Of a stretch of DNA of 27,526 nt, positions 16,781-24,849 are shown one piece after another. The position numbers and the translations under genes are program-made. The DNA is from an uncultured Clostridia bacterium. GTDB taxonomy: Bacteria > Bacillota > Clostridia > TANB77 > CAG-508. A model generated the notes under the pieces. The model did not search any database, had not been told where the DNA came from, and saw only the letters and a program-made list of their open reading frames with translations. How positions within the stretch are numbered: position 1 is the stretch's first letter; each line of letters opens with the position of its first letter. The stretch lies in contig CAKPNF010000016.1 in assembly GCA_934168305.1 (NCBI GenBank), positions 1 to 27,526 on the forward strand, in the 5' to 3' direction.

Positions 16781-16792
16781 TGTTTTTGTCAA
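16764..16792 (-). promoter_or_regulatory. Vegetative (sigma-A-type) promoter of the padR operon
   Basis: On the minus strand TTGACA (16787-16792) is followed by a 17-nt spacer and TACAAT (16764-16769). The -10 lies within the PadR palindrome. Confidence 0.75.
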
Positions 16793-16806
16793 TAGTTTTT
16801 TAATTA

Positions 16807-17994
16807 TTATCTATTTTTTTCTTCCCAATAAGATTCATCTGCTCCACCTACAACTTCGCCGGTTGTAACATCAACAAAAATTGATTTTGAGTTATATTTC
16901 TTATCATTATCAGGATCTGGTTCACCTTGTTTATAATGAATATTCACTGTCCATACCTTTCTTGCTTTATTTTCAACTGTTCTATATTGAGGATAAGTTA
17001 TGGTAGTTCCATCTTCAAGTTTTTCTTGTTTAAAGTCAGGATATTTTCCTCCATTTTGCTCTAATAAATAAATCCATGAATTTACTTGTCTAATTTCTAG
17101 GTTAATAATCGTAAAATCGACTTCATTATTAGTTATTTTTTTATCTTCTTCTAAAGCAATTTTTTTTGCATCTTCTTTTGAAATTACAATTTCATTATTA
17201 CTAAATTCGACATTTTCATTTTTTATGTATACACTATATAATAAAATCTTACCATTTTTTATTCCAAAATACATTTCTAGTCTTTCAAAGTAATTGAATG
17301 CACCATCATATGTTTTTGCATATGTTATAAGCCAAGTATTAGGATTTTCTCCGTCATATTTTGCATCTGGTCCACCTTCAATTTGTTTTAATTTATATTC
17401 ATTTTCCTTTAATCCAAATAATTTATATATTTCTTCACTTTTTTCTATTGCTTCTTCTTGTGATATTGGATCAGATATAATTTCTTTAGTCCATAAATCT
17501 TTATCACATATCCCAACACATTTTCCATTTTCTGCATTTATATCTACCTGAATTCCTTTGTTAAGATTTTTATCTGTTGCAAAAAAATAAGACAATTTTG
17601 CACCCATTATATAATTTTTCTTCAATTCTTTAACTGCAAATTCTTGATTTTCATATCCAAATTTATTTAAAATATTATTTGCATTTACAGCAGCCTGTTC
17701 CATATCTACTGCTTTTTCTTCATCTTCTTGTGTTACTTCTTGTGAACCTTGAAGTTCTGCATACTCTTCTAATATTTCATTATATGATTCATACTTTTTA
17801 GGTTCTTTAAAAACTTTTTCTATTACTTTACTTCCGGCAAAAACAGCTCCAGTTAATGACATTAGTACACATGCTGCTATTCCTATATTTTTAAATACAA
17901 ATTTTTCTTTTTTATTCATAACTTTTTTCTCCTCATTTTTTATTTGAGATATAGCTATTTTCATTTTTAATTTTTCTTTTATTTCGTCATTCAT
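16807..17994 (-). CDS. Membrane-anchored anti-sigma-like protein with PepSY-like repeats
   Basis: This 395-residue protein has a cytoplasmic N terminus (1-34), one membrane helix (about 35-54) and a long extracytoplasmic part. The outer region contains repeated units of the form IVISKEDAKKIALEE and SQEEAIEKSEEIYKLFG, followed by DVTTGEVVGG, like PepSY-type domains. It follows the ECF sigma gene directly: the sigma stop and this start are 2 nt apart, and its AGGAGG lies within the last sigma codons. It is therefore probably the cognate anti-sigma factor sensing an envelope signal. The signal is unknown, and the PepSY call is by pattern. Confidence 0.65.
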   Translation of the reverse strand: MNDEIKEKLKMKIAISQIKNEEKKVMNKKEKFVFKNIGIAACVLMSLTGAVFAGSKVIEKVFKEPKKYESYNEILEEYAELQGSQEVTQEDEEKAVDMEQAAVNANNILNKFGYENQEFAVKELKKNYIMGAKLSYFFATDKNLNKGIQVDINAENGKCVGICDKDLWTKEIISDPISQEEAIEKSEEIYKLFGLKENEYKLKQIEGGPDAKYDGENPNTWLITYAKTYDGAFNYFERLEMYFGIKNGKILLYSVYIKNENVEFSNNEIVISKEDAKKIALEEDKKITNNEVDFTIINLEIRQVNSWIYLLEQNGGKYPDFKQEKLEDGTTITYPQYRTVENKARKVWTVNIHYKQGEPDPDNDKKYNSKSIFVDVTTGEVVGGADESYWEEKNR

Positions 17995-17996
17995 AT

Positions 17997-18536
17997 TTAA
18001 AAGCCTCCTTTTCTTAATTCTTGTTTGATTTTCTTTCGTATTCTATGTAATTTTGTTTTTACATTTACTTCTGTTATTTTTAATTCTTTAGCTATATCTT
18101 TTATTGATTTGTTTGAATAATAAAACATTTTTATAATCTTAATATCCATTTCTTTTAGATTATTTATTTTATTGTATATTTCACTTATTTCTTCTCTTTC
18201 TTGTGAATAAGTTTCTTCATAACTATATTCAATTAAATTTACACATTGTTCTATATCTATGTTATATTTTAACGTTTTTAGTTTTTCTTTTACTAAATTT
18301 CTAGCAATTCCTGCCATATATGAATCCAAAGAATTAATTTTAAAATTCTCGCTATGTCTTTTCCATAATACAAAAAATGTATCTAATATTATTTCTTCCT
18401 TGTCTTCTTCAGTTAAATTATTTCCAACCATGTTTTGTATTATTTTTCTTATATATGGTGTATAGTCATCTACAATTTTGTCTAAATCAATTCTTTTATT
18501 TATAATATAATTTTTTAGTTCTTTTTTCTCTTTCAC
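17997..18536 (-). CDS. ECF-type RNA polymerase sigma factor
   Basis: This 179-residue sigma-70-family factor has a region 2 segment (VDDYTPYIRKIIQNMVG, EEIILDTFFVLWKR) and a region 4 helix-turn-helix (KSIKDIAKELKITEVNVKTKLHRIRKKIKQEL). The start is GTG at 18536 with AGGAG 7 nt upstream; the overlapping ATG runs into TGA. It heads a two-gene operon with the membrane anti-sigma-like protein. ECF factors usually transcribe their own operon, and a possible ECF-type promoter lies upstream. Confidence 0.9.
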   Translation of the reverse strand: MKEKKELKNYIINKRIDLDKIVDDYTPYIRKIIQNMVGNNLTEEDKEEIILDTFFVLWKRHSENFKINSLDSYMAGIARNLVKEKLKTLKYNIDIEQCVNLIEYSYEETYSQEREEISEIYNKINNLKEMDIKIIKMFYYSNKSIKDIAKELKITEVNVKTKLHRIRKKIKQELRKGGF

Positions 18537-18566
18537 ATTATTGCTCCTTTATAAGATATCTTACAT

Positions 18567-18600
18567 CTTTATAGTGGTAAAAAATATAAAAAGGTTACAC
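18567..18600 (-). promoter_or_regulatory. Possible ECF-type promoter before the sigma factor gene
   Basis: The minus strand carries GTGTAACC (18593-18600), an AACC-containing -35-like element. CTATAAAG (18567-18574) follows 18 nt later, about 30 nt before the GTG start. AACC-type -35 elements are known for ECF factors. No second copy was found in the window to confirm it. Confidence 0.3.
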
Positions 18601-18635
18601 TTTTATTTTTATTTTATCATATTTTTACAAAAGAA

Positions 18636-18680
18636 ATAAAACTAGGCTTTTACTTTTTTTAAGTAATTACCTAGTTTTAT
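18636..18680 (-). terminator. Hairpin terminator between the two ECF operons
   Basis: An 11-bp perfect stem, ATAAAACTAGG (18636-18646) with CCTAGTTTTAT (18670-18680), and a coaxial inner ACTT/AAGT stem. On the minus strand it follows the DUF4179 gene by 100 nt and is followed by a T-rich run. No gene is seen elsewhere in 18537-18780. Confidence 0.65.
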
Positions 18681-18780
18681 AAAATTGCATCTCAATTATA
18701 ACTTGTAATTTATCAAGATGATTATAATGTTAAGAATAGAAGCACTTTTTACTAGTTCAATTAGTAAAATACTGAAAAAT

Positions 18781-19767
18781 TTATTTTACTTTATTTAAGT
18801 CAATAATAATTTGCTTATCTGTCTTAATAATTAGTTTTAAATTGTCATTTGCATTATAAATAGTAATTGGAAAACTTGCTTTTATTGTTGGAGTAGTTAA
18901 TTCATTTTCTGCAACAAATCCATCTGAAAAATATTCATTTTCAGCATTATCTTGCACTTTTATATTTCTTACAAGTTCTTCTGAATTTAGAGGAACATTA
19001 AATTTAATTTCAACATTTAATCCTGTTGTTGTTAATTCTGCTTCTATAACTTCTATATCTTCACTTTGACTAGAAGTATATTTAATTTTTTCTCTATTTA
19101 TGAATTTATCTGTAACATTTATATCAAAAATCCAATTACCTGTTATTGTTTTGATGTTTTTTTGATTTCTAAACATATTAACCGCTGAAAAAGATATATA
19201 TAGATTATTGCTTTTGGGATATGTATGATTTAAATTGTTTAAAAGTAACGCTTGTTTTACTGTACCAGATTCACTTGCAAATTCATTTGTATAACCAGTG
19301 CTTAGACAATTTTCATTTCCATCTTCAAAAATTATATTATTATTTTCATCTTTTATTATTATGTCATTTAATACTATATTATCAATATTTTTAAAATTTG
19401 AAGGTACTTTATAATTAAATACTATTCCTATATTTGAATCATCTATAATTATACTTTCTATCTTTATTCCTAAATCATTTTGCACATTATAGTCCATTTC
19501 TATATTTTGAACATATCCATATTCTAATGCTGTTTTAACTCCTTTATTAGTCCAAAGATTCCCTAAAAAGTTACTTGCTAATACTATTCCTGTTCCCATA
19601 AAAAATACACACAAAATTGATGCTACTAATTTTTTCATTTCTATAAACCTCCATTTTTTACTATTTTCATACAATCCACTTTTGATTGCATAAGTAAACT
19701 TTTGAGGAATATATATATCTTCTGTGCAAACAGTTCTTAATTTATCTTCAAAATTTTCATTACTCAT
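18781..19767 (-). CDS. DUF4179-type membrane anti-sigma-like protein
   Basis: This 328-residue protein has a short cytoplasmic part (1-44), one membrane helix (about 45-66) and a long outer domain. The segment following the helix (FLGNLWTNKGVKTALEYGYVQ) is characteristic of DUF4179 proteins, which are encoded beside ECF sigma factors in Firmicutes. The start overlaps the end of the sigma gene by 8 nt, implying coupled translation and a partner role. The stimulus is unknown. Confidence 0.8.
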   Translation of the reverse strand: MSNENFEDKLRTVCTEDIYIPQKFTYAIKSGLYENSKKWRFIEMKKLVASILCVFFMGTGIVLASNFLGNLWTNKGVKTALEYGYVQNIEMDYNVQNDLGIKIESIIIDDSNIGIVFNYKVPSNFKNIDNIVLNDIIIKDENNNIIFEDGNENCLSTGYTNEFASESGTVKQALLLNNLNHTYPKSNNLYISFSAVNMFRNQKNIKTITGNWIFDINVTDKFINREKIKYTSSQSEDIEVIEAELTTTGLNVEIKFNVPLNSEELVRNIKVQDNAENEYFSDGFVAENELTTPTIKASFPITIYNANDNLKLIIKTDKQIIIDLNKVK

Positions 19768-20287
19768 AATATAAATCTCCTTTATATCGTTCTTTTAACT
19801 TACCTTTTGCCTTTCTCATTTTTGTTTTCACTGTATTTTCATTTATATGTAAAATATTGCTTATTTCTTTTATGGTGAAGCCTGAACTGTAATACAATAT
19901 TAAAATTTGTCTTTCTTCATAGCTTAATATTTTTAATAGTGAATTAAAAGTTAATTCACCTTCTATTTGGTTATAATCATTCTCATTATATGTAAATTCC
20001 TTTATTTGATCATCTTCAAGTAATATTTGCTTTTTGTTTTTTTTATAAATTTTTTTACACTCGTTAATTAAAATTCTTACAACCCAAGTTTTCAAATAAT
20101 TAGCATTTTTAACTTTTCTGATATGCTTATATGCTAATATCATTGTACTTTGTACTGCCTCACATATATCATAATCATTGTTCAGTCGCATTCTTGCAAT
20201 TTTATACAATTCTTGTTCATATTCTAATATAATATTAGTAAAAGCATCCTTATCTCCTAATATTGCTTTAGACAATAATTCCTCCAA
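19760..20287 (-). CDS. ECF-type RNA polymerase sigma factor
   Basis: This 175-residue sigma factor has region 2 (EYEQELYKIARMRLNNDYD, VQSTMILAYKHIRK) and a region 4 helix-turn-helix (FTIKEISNILHINENTVKTK). The TTG start at 20287 is supported by GGAGG at 20294-20298, 6-7 nt upstream. It is co-transcribed with the DUF4179 gene. It is distinct in sequence from the neighbouring ECF factor at 17997-18536, so the two operons are parallel rather than a recent duplication. Confidence 0.9.
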   Translation of the reverse strand: MEELLSKAILGDKDAFTNIILEYEQELYKIARMRLNNDYDICEAVQSTMILAYKHIRKVKNANYLKTWVVRILINECKKIYKKNKKQILLEDDQIKEFTYNENDYNQIEGELTFNSLLKILSYEERQILILYYSSGFTIKEISNILHINENTVKTKMRKAKGKLKERYKGDLYYE

Positions 20288-20371
20288 AATTTACCTCCAA
20301 ATCTTATATGCATATTTGATTTCCATTTATTAGATATTCGTAACTACTAAAAAAGTTTTAAGTTTATAAAA

Positions 20372-20403
20372 AATACTTACTAAAAACTACATTAGTAAGT
20401 ATT
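20372..20403 (-). terminator. Hairpin, probable terminator
   Basis: An 11-bp stem AATACTTACTA (20372-20382) / TAGTAAGTATT (20393-20403), followed on the minus strand by a T-rich run. With the hairpin at 20453-20480 it separates the small membrane protein gene from the second sigma operon. Nothing else is seen in 20288-20497. Confidence 0.55.
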
Positions 20404-20452
20404 CTAACTATCTCTATAAATTATTAATTCTTGTTACGATTATATAATAAAA

Positions 20453-20480
20453 GGTAGATAATTTCAACTGGTTATCTACC
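20453..20480 (-). terminator. Rho-independent terminator of the 73-residue membrane protein gene
   Basis: A 9-bp stem GGTAGATAA (20453-20461) / TTATCTACC (20472-20480), followed by TTTTATTATA on the minus strand, 17 nt past the stop codon. Confidence 0.65.
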
Positions 20481-20497
20481 CAACTTATTGTAATTTG

Positions 20498-20719
20498 TTA
20501 TTCTCCTTTTTTATTTTTATCATCGTTTTTTTCTTTATTTAAATGCGTAGATGATAAACATAAAAATGCAGAGCCTAAACATAAGTGTACAACTCCCATA
20601 CTACTATCTGTTGTTTCACTTATAAAACAAAAAATAGCACTAATATAAAAGCATATTGAAGCAATCAAAAAACATATAAAGATTATCTTTTCTTTATTAT
20701 CTTTTTGTTCATTTTTCAT
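20498..20719 (-). CDS. Small two-helix membrane protein
   Basis: The 73-residue product has two hydrophobic segments (about 12-33 and 41-57) flanked by lysine-rich ends, so both termini are probably cytoplasmic. A strong AAGGAGG site lies 7 nt before the ATG, and a terminator follows. I do not recognise a family. It lies downstream of the MoxR/VWA operon on the same strand but about 295 nt away, so co-transcription is uncertain. Confidence 0.65.
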   Translation of the reverse strand: MKNEQKDNKEKIIFICFLIASICFYISAIFCFISETTDSSMGVVHLCLGSAFLCLSSTHLNKEKNDDKNKKGE

Positions 20720-20776
20720 TTTCTTACCTCCTTATAAATTACTATTTATTCTTAACTATTTAATGTTTTTATCTTC

Positions 20777-20938
20777 TTATTCATTATGACATTCTAAACT
20801 TTTTTTGTATTTCAAACACTTAATCTCCTGTTCCAAACTTTTATTTTCATTAAAAAAACTTAATATAAGTGTTATATTCAAACTGCATATCAATAATTGT
20901 CTTTTTTTATTATCAAATATTGATAAGTTTTTCATCAT
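20777..20938 (-). CDS. Possible 53-residue small protein
   Basis: An ATGATG start opens a frame encoding MMKNLSIFDNKKRQLLI, a hydrophobic stretch (about 14-30) and a charged, coiled-coil-like tail (ENKSLEQEIKCLKYKKSLE). No clear ribosome binding site is present (only AAAAAG), so it may be a chance frame. It lies in the 294-nt gap between two better-supported small genes; otherwise that gap shows nothing. Confidence 0.3.
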   Translation of the reverse strand: MMKNLSIFDNKKRQLLICSLNITLILSFFNENKSLEQEIKCLKYKKSLECHNE

Positions 20939-21013
20939 TACTTTTTAACCATATTAGAATTTTATTGACTGGAACTAAAAAATTTAGAGAACTTCATAAA
21001 TCTCTTATATCTT

Positions 21014-21187
21014 TTATAAAATATTTTTAAACATTTCATTTTCAATTATAGATTCTAAAGAAACATTTTTATTTAGGAAATCATTTACTAGACTATCATT
21101 TGTAACTTGAATTGGATTTATTAAATTAATTTTAGCATTGTCACTATTATCAAAATGTTCTGTCTCTACAAAAAATTTCTTATCCAT
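21014..21187 (-). CDS. 57-residue small protein at the end of the MoxR/VWA operon
   Basis: The frame starts at ATG 21187 with GGAGGG 6-7 nt upstream and follows the 321-residue gene by 11 nt. The product is acidic and soluble, beginning MDKKFFVETEHFDN and ending ENEMFKNIL. There is no recognised family. The spacing and the strong ribosome binding site make it a likely fourth member of the operon. Confidence 0.6.
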   Translation of the reverse strand: MDKKFFVETEHFDNSDNAKINLINPIQVTNDSLVNDFLNKNVSLESIIENEMFKNIL

Positions 21188-21198
21188 ACTAAACCCTC

Positions 21199-22164
21199 CT
21201 ATATTTCTTCAAAATTTAATTTATTTTTCGAATTCGAACTATGTAATACATATTTTGAGAATTTACTAATGTTTTTCTTATAATTCATCATTTTAAATAT
21301 AACACTCAAATCTTGATGATATTGTATATTATTATCAGGATCTATTCTATTCCTGATATGAAGTAAATAGTTTTCAATAAGAGAAAATACGTTTTTATTT
21401 TTCAGTAAAAATTCATATTTTACATTTGATAAGATATAGTCATATTCCTCATTAAAGTCATTTATCATTTTCTCTGAATATTTTTTAGGATTATTAATTG
21501 CAAAATAATATATTTTATTATCTATAAAATTTCTCCATAATGTCACATAATTCATTACTTCAGAATTTCTTTGACTAATGTGTTTTGCATATACATAATA
21601 TTTTTTTTCTTCATCTACATAAGTCTTTATTATATAATTTTGATTAGTAATATTACAAACTTCAACATCTGAAAATATGTCATTTATATTAGAGAAATCC
21701 CCCTCATAGTCGGGATATCTACCATATCTATCTTCTATATAGAAGCCATTAGAAACAATTTTATCATTTAATGAATATATATTTATTATTATTTCAAATT
21801 CCTTATACATCATAATCTTAAACTCTTTAATTATAAACGCTTTTTTATCTTCAGGAGATATAGTTGTACTTTTAAATTTCTTATAATCATTAGTCATATA
21901 ATATTTTAAACATTTAGATTTAAAATCATATTTAGCATAAATAGAATGATATTTATCAATTTTTTTAAACTCTCTTATATTATGACATAAATTATATATA
22001 TATTTATCTAGCATATTCAAACTATTTTCATGACCTACAATTTTTTCTATATAGTTTATTTTGTCAAATAAAAAACTTATTACAAAAACTTTTAAAAAAC
22101 TCTCTGGATTAGTTTTTCGAAAAAAATTATCTAATTTTCCTGTTATTAAAACTTTATCTATCAT
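21199..22164 (-). CDS. Uncharacterised 321-residue protein of the MoxR/VWA operon
   Basis: I do not recognise this protein. It is soluble and rich in lysine, asparagine, tyrosine and phenylalanine, with alternating helix and strand character. It has no signal peptide, membrane span or clear catalytic motif. It begins MIDKVLITGKLDNFF, and an AGGAG site lies 7-8 nt before the ATG. It follows the VWA gene by 14 nt and precedes the 57-residue gene by 11 nt, so it is probably a partner or target of the ATPase/VWA pair. Confidence 0.6.
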   Translation of the reverse strand: MIDKVLITGKLDNFFRKTNPESFLKVFVISFLFDKINYIEKIVGHENSLNMLDKYIYNLCHNIREFKKIDKYHSIYAKYDFKSKCLKYYMTNDYKKFKSTTISPEDKKAFIIKEFKIMMYKEFEIIINIYSLNDKIVSNGFYIEDRYGRYPDYEGDFSNINDIFSDVEVCNITNQNYIIKTYVDEEKKYYVYAKHISQRNSEVMNYVTLWRNFIDNKIYYFAINNPKKYSEKMINDFNEEYDYILSNVKYEFLLKNKNVFSLIENYLLHIRNRIDPDNNIQYHQDLSVIFKMMNYKKNISKFSKYVLHSSNSKNKLNFEEI

Positions 22165-22178
22165 AATTTTAACTCCTG

Positions 22179-23408
22179 TTAATCATCATACTCATAATCG
22201 TCATCTTGTTCATACTCATCATAATCATATTGCATTTGTTCATATTGTTCTAAAGTAGGATTTCCATCCATTGATACATCATATACAAATTTAGGATTAT
22301 AATCACATAAATCTGGATCAACCCAATCATGTAAAGTTGGATCTTCCCAAGGATACCTATCTTCAGTACATAAGAAGTATGGTACTTTATCCTCTTGGCA
22401 TAAATCAGCCATCTCACAAATAGAAGATAAACCATCAAAATCAGCAAGTATTACAGAAAACTCTGCCTCATTAGCCATTCTAGCTGCAGTTTGAGGAGTA
22501 GGACACGCAATTTTATTTACTTTTCCTGTTTTATACCCTTCTAATGTTTTTCTTGTTTTATAGTATTCATCTTCAACCATGTCTCTTTCATAAAATCCAT
22601 TTCCACAAGCTGCAATATAACATTCATAACCTTGTTTTTCTAACATATTAATAACTTCTGGCATAAGTTCATGCATTATTTTATTAGAACCACAGCCATA
22701 AACACCAGATGTATCAATAAAAAACTGAACATATCTTGCATCTTTCAAATCATATTTATCTCCCAATATCTTATAGCTTTGATGTTTTAACATATGTTGT
22801 AACATTTGTTTTTTATCATAGGTTTCTGAACCATCCTGCTTATCAATACCAGCGTGTCGTGCAGCAATTCTTTTTATAATTTCTAATATATATTTTTTTA
22901 AATACTCTTGACGATTTTGAGTTTTAAAATCTTCTTGCTTTTTCTTCTTTTTTTCAAATAGTTCTTCTACAGCCTTTTGTAAATCTTCAGGTGTAGTTTT
23001 AGGTCTACTTTTACTAGGATTTTTTCCATCTATTGTTATAAAATAATCTCCTTCTTTTTTTTCTTCATCTTTATTTTCAGGATCTTGTTTGTCTCCCTGT
23101 CCCTCTCCTTGTCCTTGTTTTCCAGTATTTTTTGTTTCTATACTTTTATTTTCTTTATCAGGATTTTCGCCATCATTTTCTGAATTAGGAGAGTCCTCAA
23201 TTTCTTTAGATACTTCGTCTCCTCCATGAGTGTCTTCTGTTTTTTTTGAAGTAGCAGGAGCAACTTCTTGTGTTTTTGGAGCATCTTCTGGAGATTCGAT
23301 AGGATTATTTTCTTTTGATTCGTCGACTTTTTCATGTTTTTTTTCTTCTTTTCTAGCTTTCTGTTCTAATTCGGCAAATATTTTATTTATATCATATTGA
23401 AGAGCCAT
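22179..23408 (-). CDS. VWA-like protein with a charged disordered N-terminal region
   Basis: The 409 residues divide into three parts: a low-complexity charged region rich in E, K, D, P and G (about 20-125), a helical linker (about 140-220), and a von Willebrand A-like domain. The latter starts at YVQFFIDTSGVYG, where D232 and S234 form the first part of a MIDAS; the third MIDAS serine is a valine (DTSGV), so metal binding may be changed. The C terminus is an acidic, tyrosine-rich tail (about 390-409). Its AGGAGG ribosome binding site overlaps the stop of the MoxR-like gene, indicating an operon. MoxR ATPases usually act as chaperones for such VWA partners. Confidence 0.72.
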   Translation of the reverse strand: MALQYDINKIFAELEQKARKEEKKHEKVDESKENNPIESPEDAPKTQEVAPATSKKTEDTHGGDEVSKEIEDSPNSENDGENPDKENKSIETKNTGKQGQGEGQGDKQDPENKDEEKKEGDYFITIDGKNPSKSRPKTTPEDLQKAVEELFEKKKKKQEDFKTQNRQEYLKKYILEIIKRIAARHAGIDKQDGSETYDKKQMLQHMLKHQSYKILGDKYDLKDARYVQFFIDTSGVYGCGSNKIMHELMPEVINMLEKQGYECYIAACGNGFYERDMVEDEYYKTRKTLEGYKTGKVNKIACPTPQTAARMANEAEFSVILADFDGLSSICEMADLCQEDKVPYFLCTEDRYPWEDPTLHDWVDPDLCDYNPKFVYDVSMDGNPTLEQYEQMQYDYDEYEQDDDYEYDD

Positions 23409-23419
23409 TAGTATTCCTC

Positions 23420-24712
23420 CTAATCATCATAATCTATGCCATCATCATATTCTGAATCTGTTTCATATTCTTGCTCGATTTCATCCTTTTGCTTATTGAA
23501 AAATGCTTCTAATGTGTTAGGAGAATCAGAATTTAAATAAACAAAAGTATTTCCTTTATTTATAGCTATTCTAAACATTTTATCTCCATCTATTTTTAAT
23601 CCAAATCTCGTTCCATCCTTTTTATTTTTATTACCAGCCCATACAATGTTGTCAGATTGTATTTCTTCATCTGGAAAATCATATTCAAACCAACCTCTAT
23701 ATCTATTATAATAATTATCAAACTCCATATACTCACTAGCAATTTGTAATTGATCAATTGTATCTATATCTACATAAAATTTTCCTTGCTCATCATCATT
23801 AGAATACAATCTAAATCCGCCTTTATTACCATCTTTCAAAAGTTTCATCCATCCTTGTTGATTTTCAGAATTTATAGTAATATTACATCTCTCCAAGTCA
23901 GGTAATTCAAATTCTAAATCTCCATTTTCCATTTCAGATATTTGTTGTAAATCTGCCAAAGACATTACATCTAGTTCATCTAAGTTAATATATTGAGATA
24001 AAGCCTCTTCGTCAATCTCTGTTTCTAAAACTTCCAAATCTTCAAGGTATTGTCTAGCTTGTCTAATAGAAAAGTTAGGACATTTATCATAAATATAACC
24101 TATATAATGATTTTCAGGTAATCCTAATATTTCCAAAAATTTTTCTTTAATCGGTCTAAGAACTTCTACTCTTTTACTTCTATTTAAAAGAGCATCGTCA
24201 AATTCTCTTTTATCATTTGAAGTAATAAATGTATATATAGGATATTGACCTCTTTCATATGTATCTGTTCCTGTTGTTAATCTGCCGTTTTCCAAAAAGT
24301 CTAACAAGAAAGAATCGACTTCTGGTCTTGCTTTATCTAATTCATCTATTACAAGAACTACAGGCCCTTTTTTTGACTGTTGCAAAGCTTGCAATAATAT
24401 ACCCTCTTTTATTGAACTATCTGCGTCTTGTTTCATAACTCCTTCAATATTTACATCATATTGAAAATTTTCTGTTCCCATTCTTGGAAAACATTGCACA
24501 AATTTTTCATCTGAACTAATCATTTTAGAAAATGTTTCAGCTAAAAAAGTTTTTCCTGCTCCAGACTTTCCTTGCAACAATAACGTTGGTATGCTTCTTT
24601 TTTCTCTTTTTCCTGCCGCCTCAAATAATAATACTATTTTTGCTAAATCTTTTGAAGCATAATAGCCTAATTTTTTCAATTCTGCTTGCATTTCTTCTAT
24701 TTTATCTGACAT
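23420..24712 (-). CDS. MoxR-type AAA+ ATPase
   Basis: This 430-residue protein has an AAA+ core with Walker A GKSGAGKT (48-55), Walker B VVLVIDELDKA (118-128) and a sensor-like FITSNDKREFDDALLNRSKR. These fit the MoxR/dynein-like AAA group that remodels VWA proteins. Residues about 255-410 form an extra domain I do not recognise. The protein ends in an acidic Y/D/E-rich tail similar in character to that of the VWA partner. It is first in a tight operon with the VWA, 321-residue and 57-residue genes. An AAGGAG site lies 9 nt before the ATG. Confidence 0.85.
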   Translation of the reverse strand: MSDKIEEMQAELKKLGYYASKDLAKIVLLFEAAGKREKRSIPTLLLQGKSGAGKTFLAETFSKMISSDEKFVQCFPRMGTENFQYDVNIEGVMKQDADSSIKEGILLQALQQSKKGPVVLVIDELDKARPEVDSFLLDFLENGRLTTGTDTYERGQYPIYTFITSNDKREFDDALLNRSKRVEVLRPIKEKFLEILGLPENHYIGYIYDKCPNFSIRQARQYLEDLEVLETEIDEEALSQYINLDELDVMSLADLQQISEMENGDLEFELPDLERCNITINSENQQGWMKLLKDGNKGGFRLYSNDDEQGKFYVDIDTIDQLQIASEYMEFDNYYNRYRGWFEYDFPDEEIQSDNIVWAGNKNKKDGTRFGLKIDGDKMFRIAINKGNTFVYLNSDSPNTLEAFFNKQKDEIEQEYETDSEYDDGIDYDD

Positions 24713-24749
24713 TTTTCATTACTCCTTATCAATATTTAATATTTTTTTT

Positions 24750-24778
24750 ATAATATCATAACACTAAAAAAAACACAA
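24750..24778 (-). promoter_or_regulatory. Possible sigma-A-type promoter of the MoxR/VWA operon
   Basis: On the minus strand TTGTGT (24773-24778), a 17-nt spacer and TATTAT (24750-24755), about 35 nt before the ATPase start codon. The -35 match is weak. Confidence 0.4.
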
Positions 24779-24792
24779 TAAATCCAATAAAA

Positions 24793-24835
24793 ATATTTAC
24801 TGTAATAAAATTTAAAATTCTATTACAGTAAATAT
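24793..24835 (-). terminator. Terminator of the aldo/keto reductase-flavodoxin operon
   Basis: Perfect 15-bp stem ATATTTACTGTAATA (24793-24807) / TATTACAGTAAATAT (24821-24835) with a 13-nt loop, followed on the minus strand by TTTTTATT. It lies just past the flavodoxin stop. Confidence 0.85.
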
Positions 24836-24849
24836 CTATTTTTTATATA

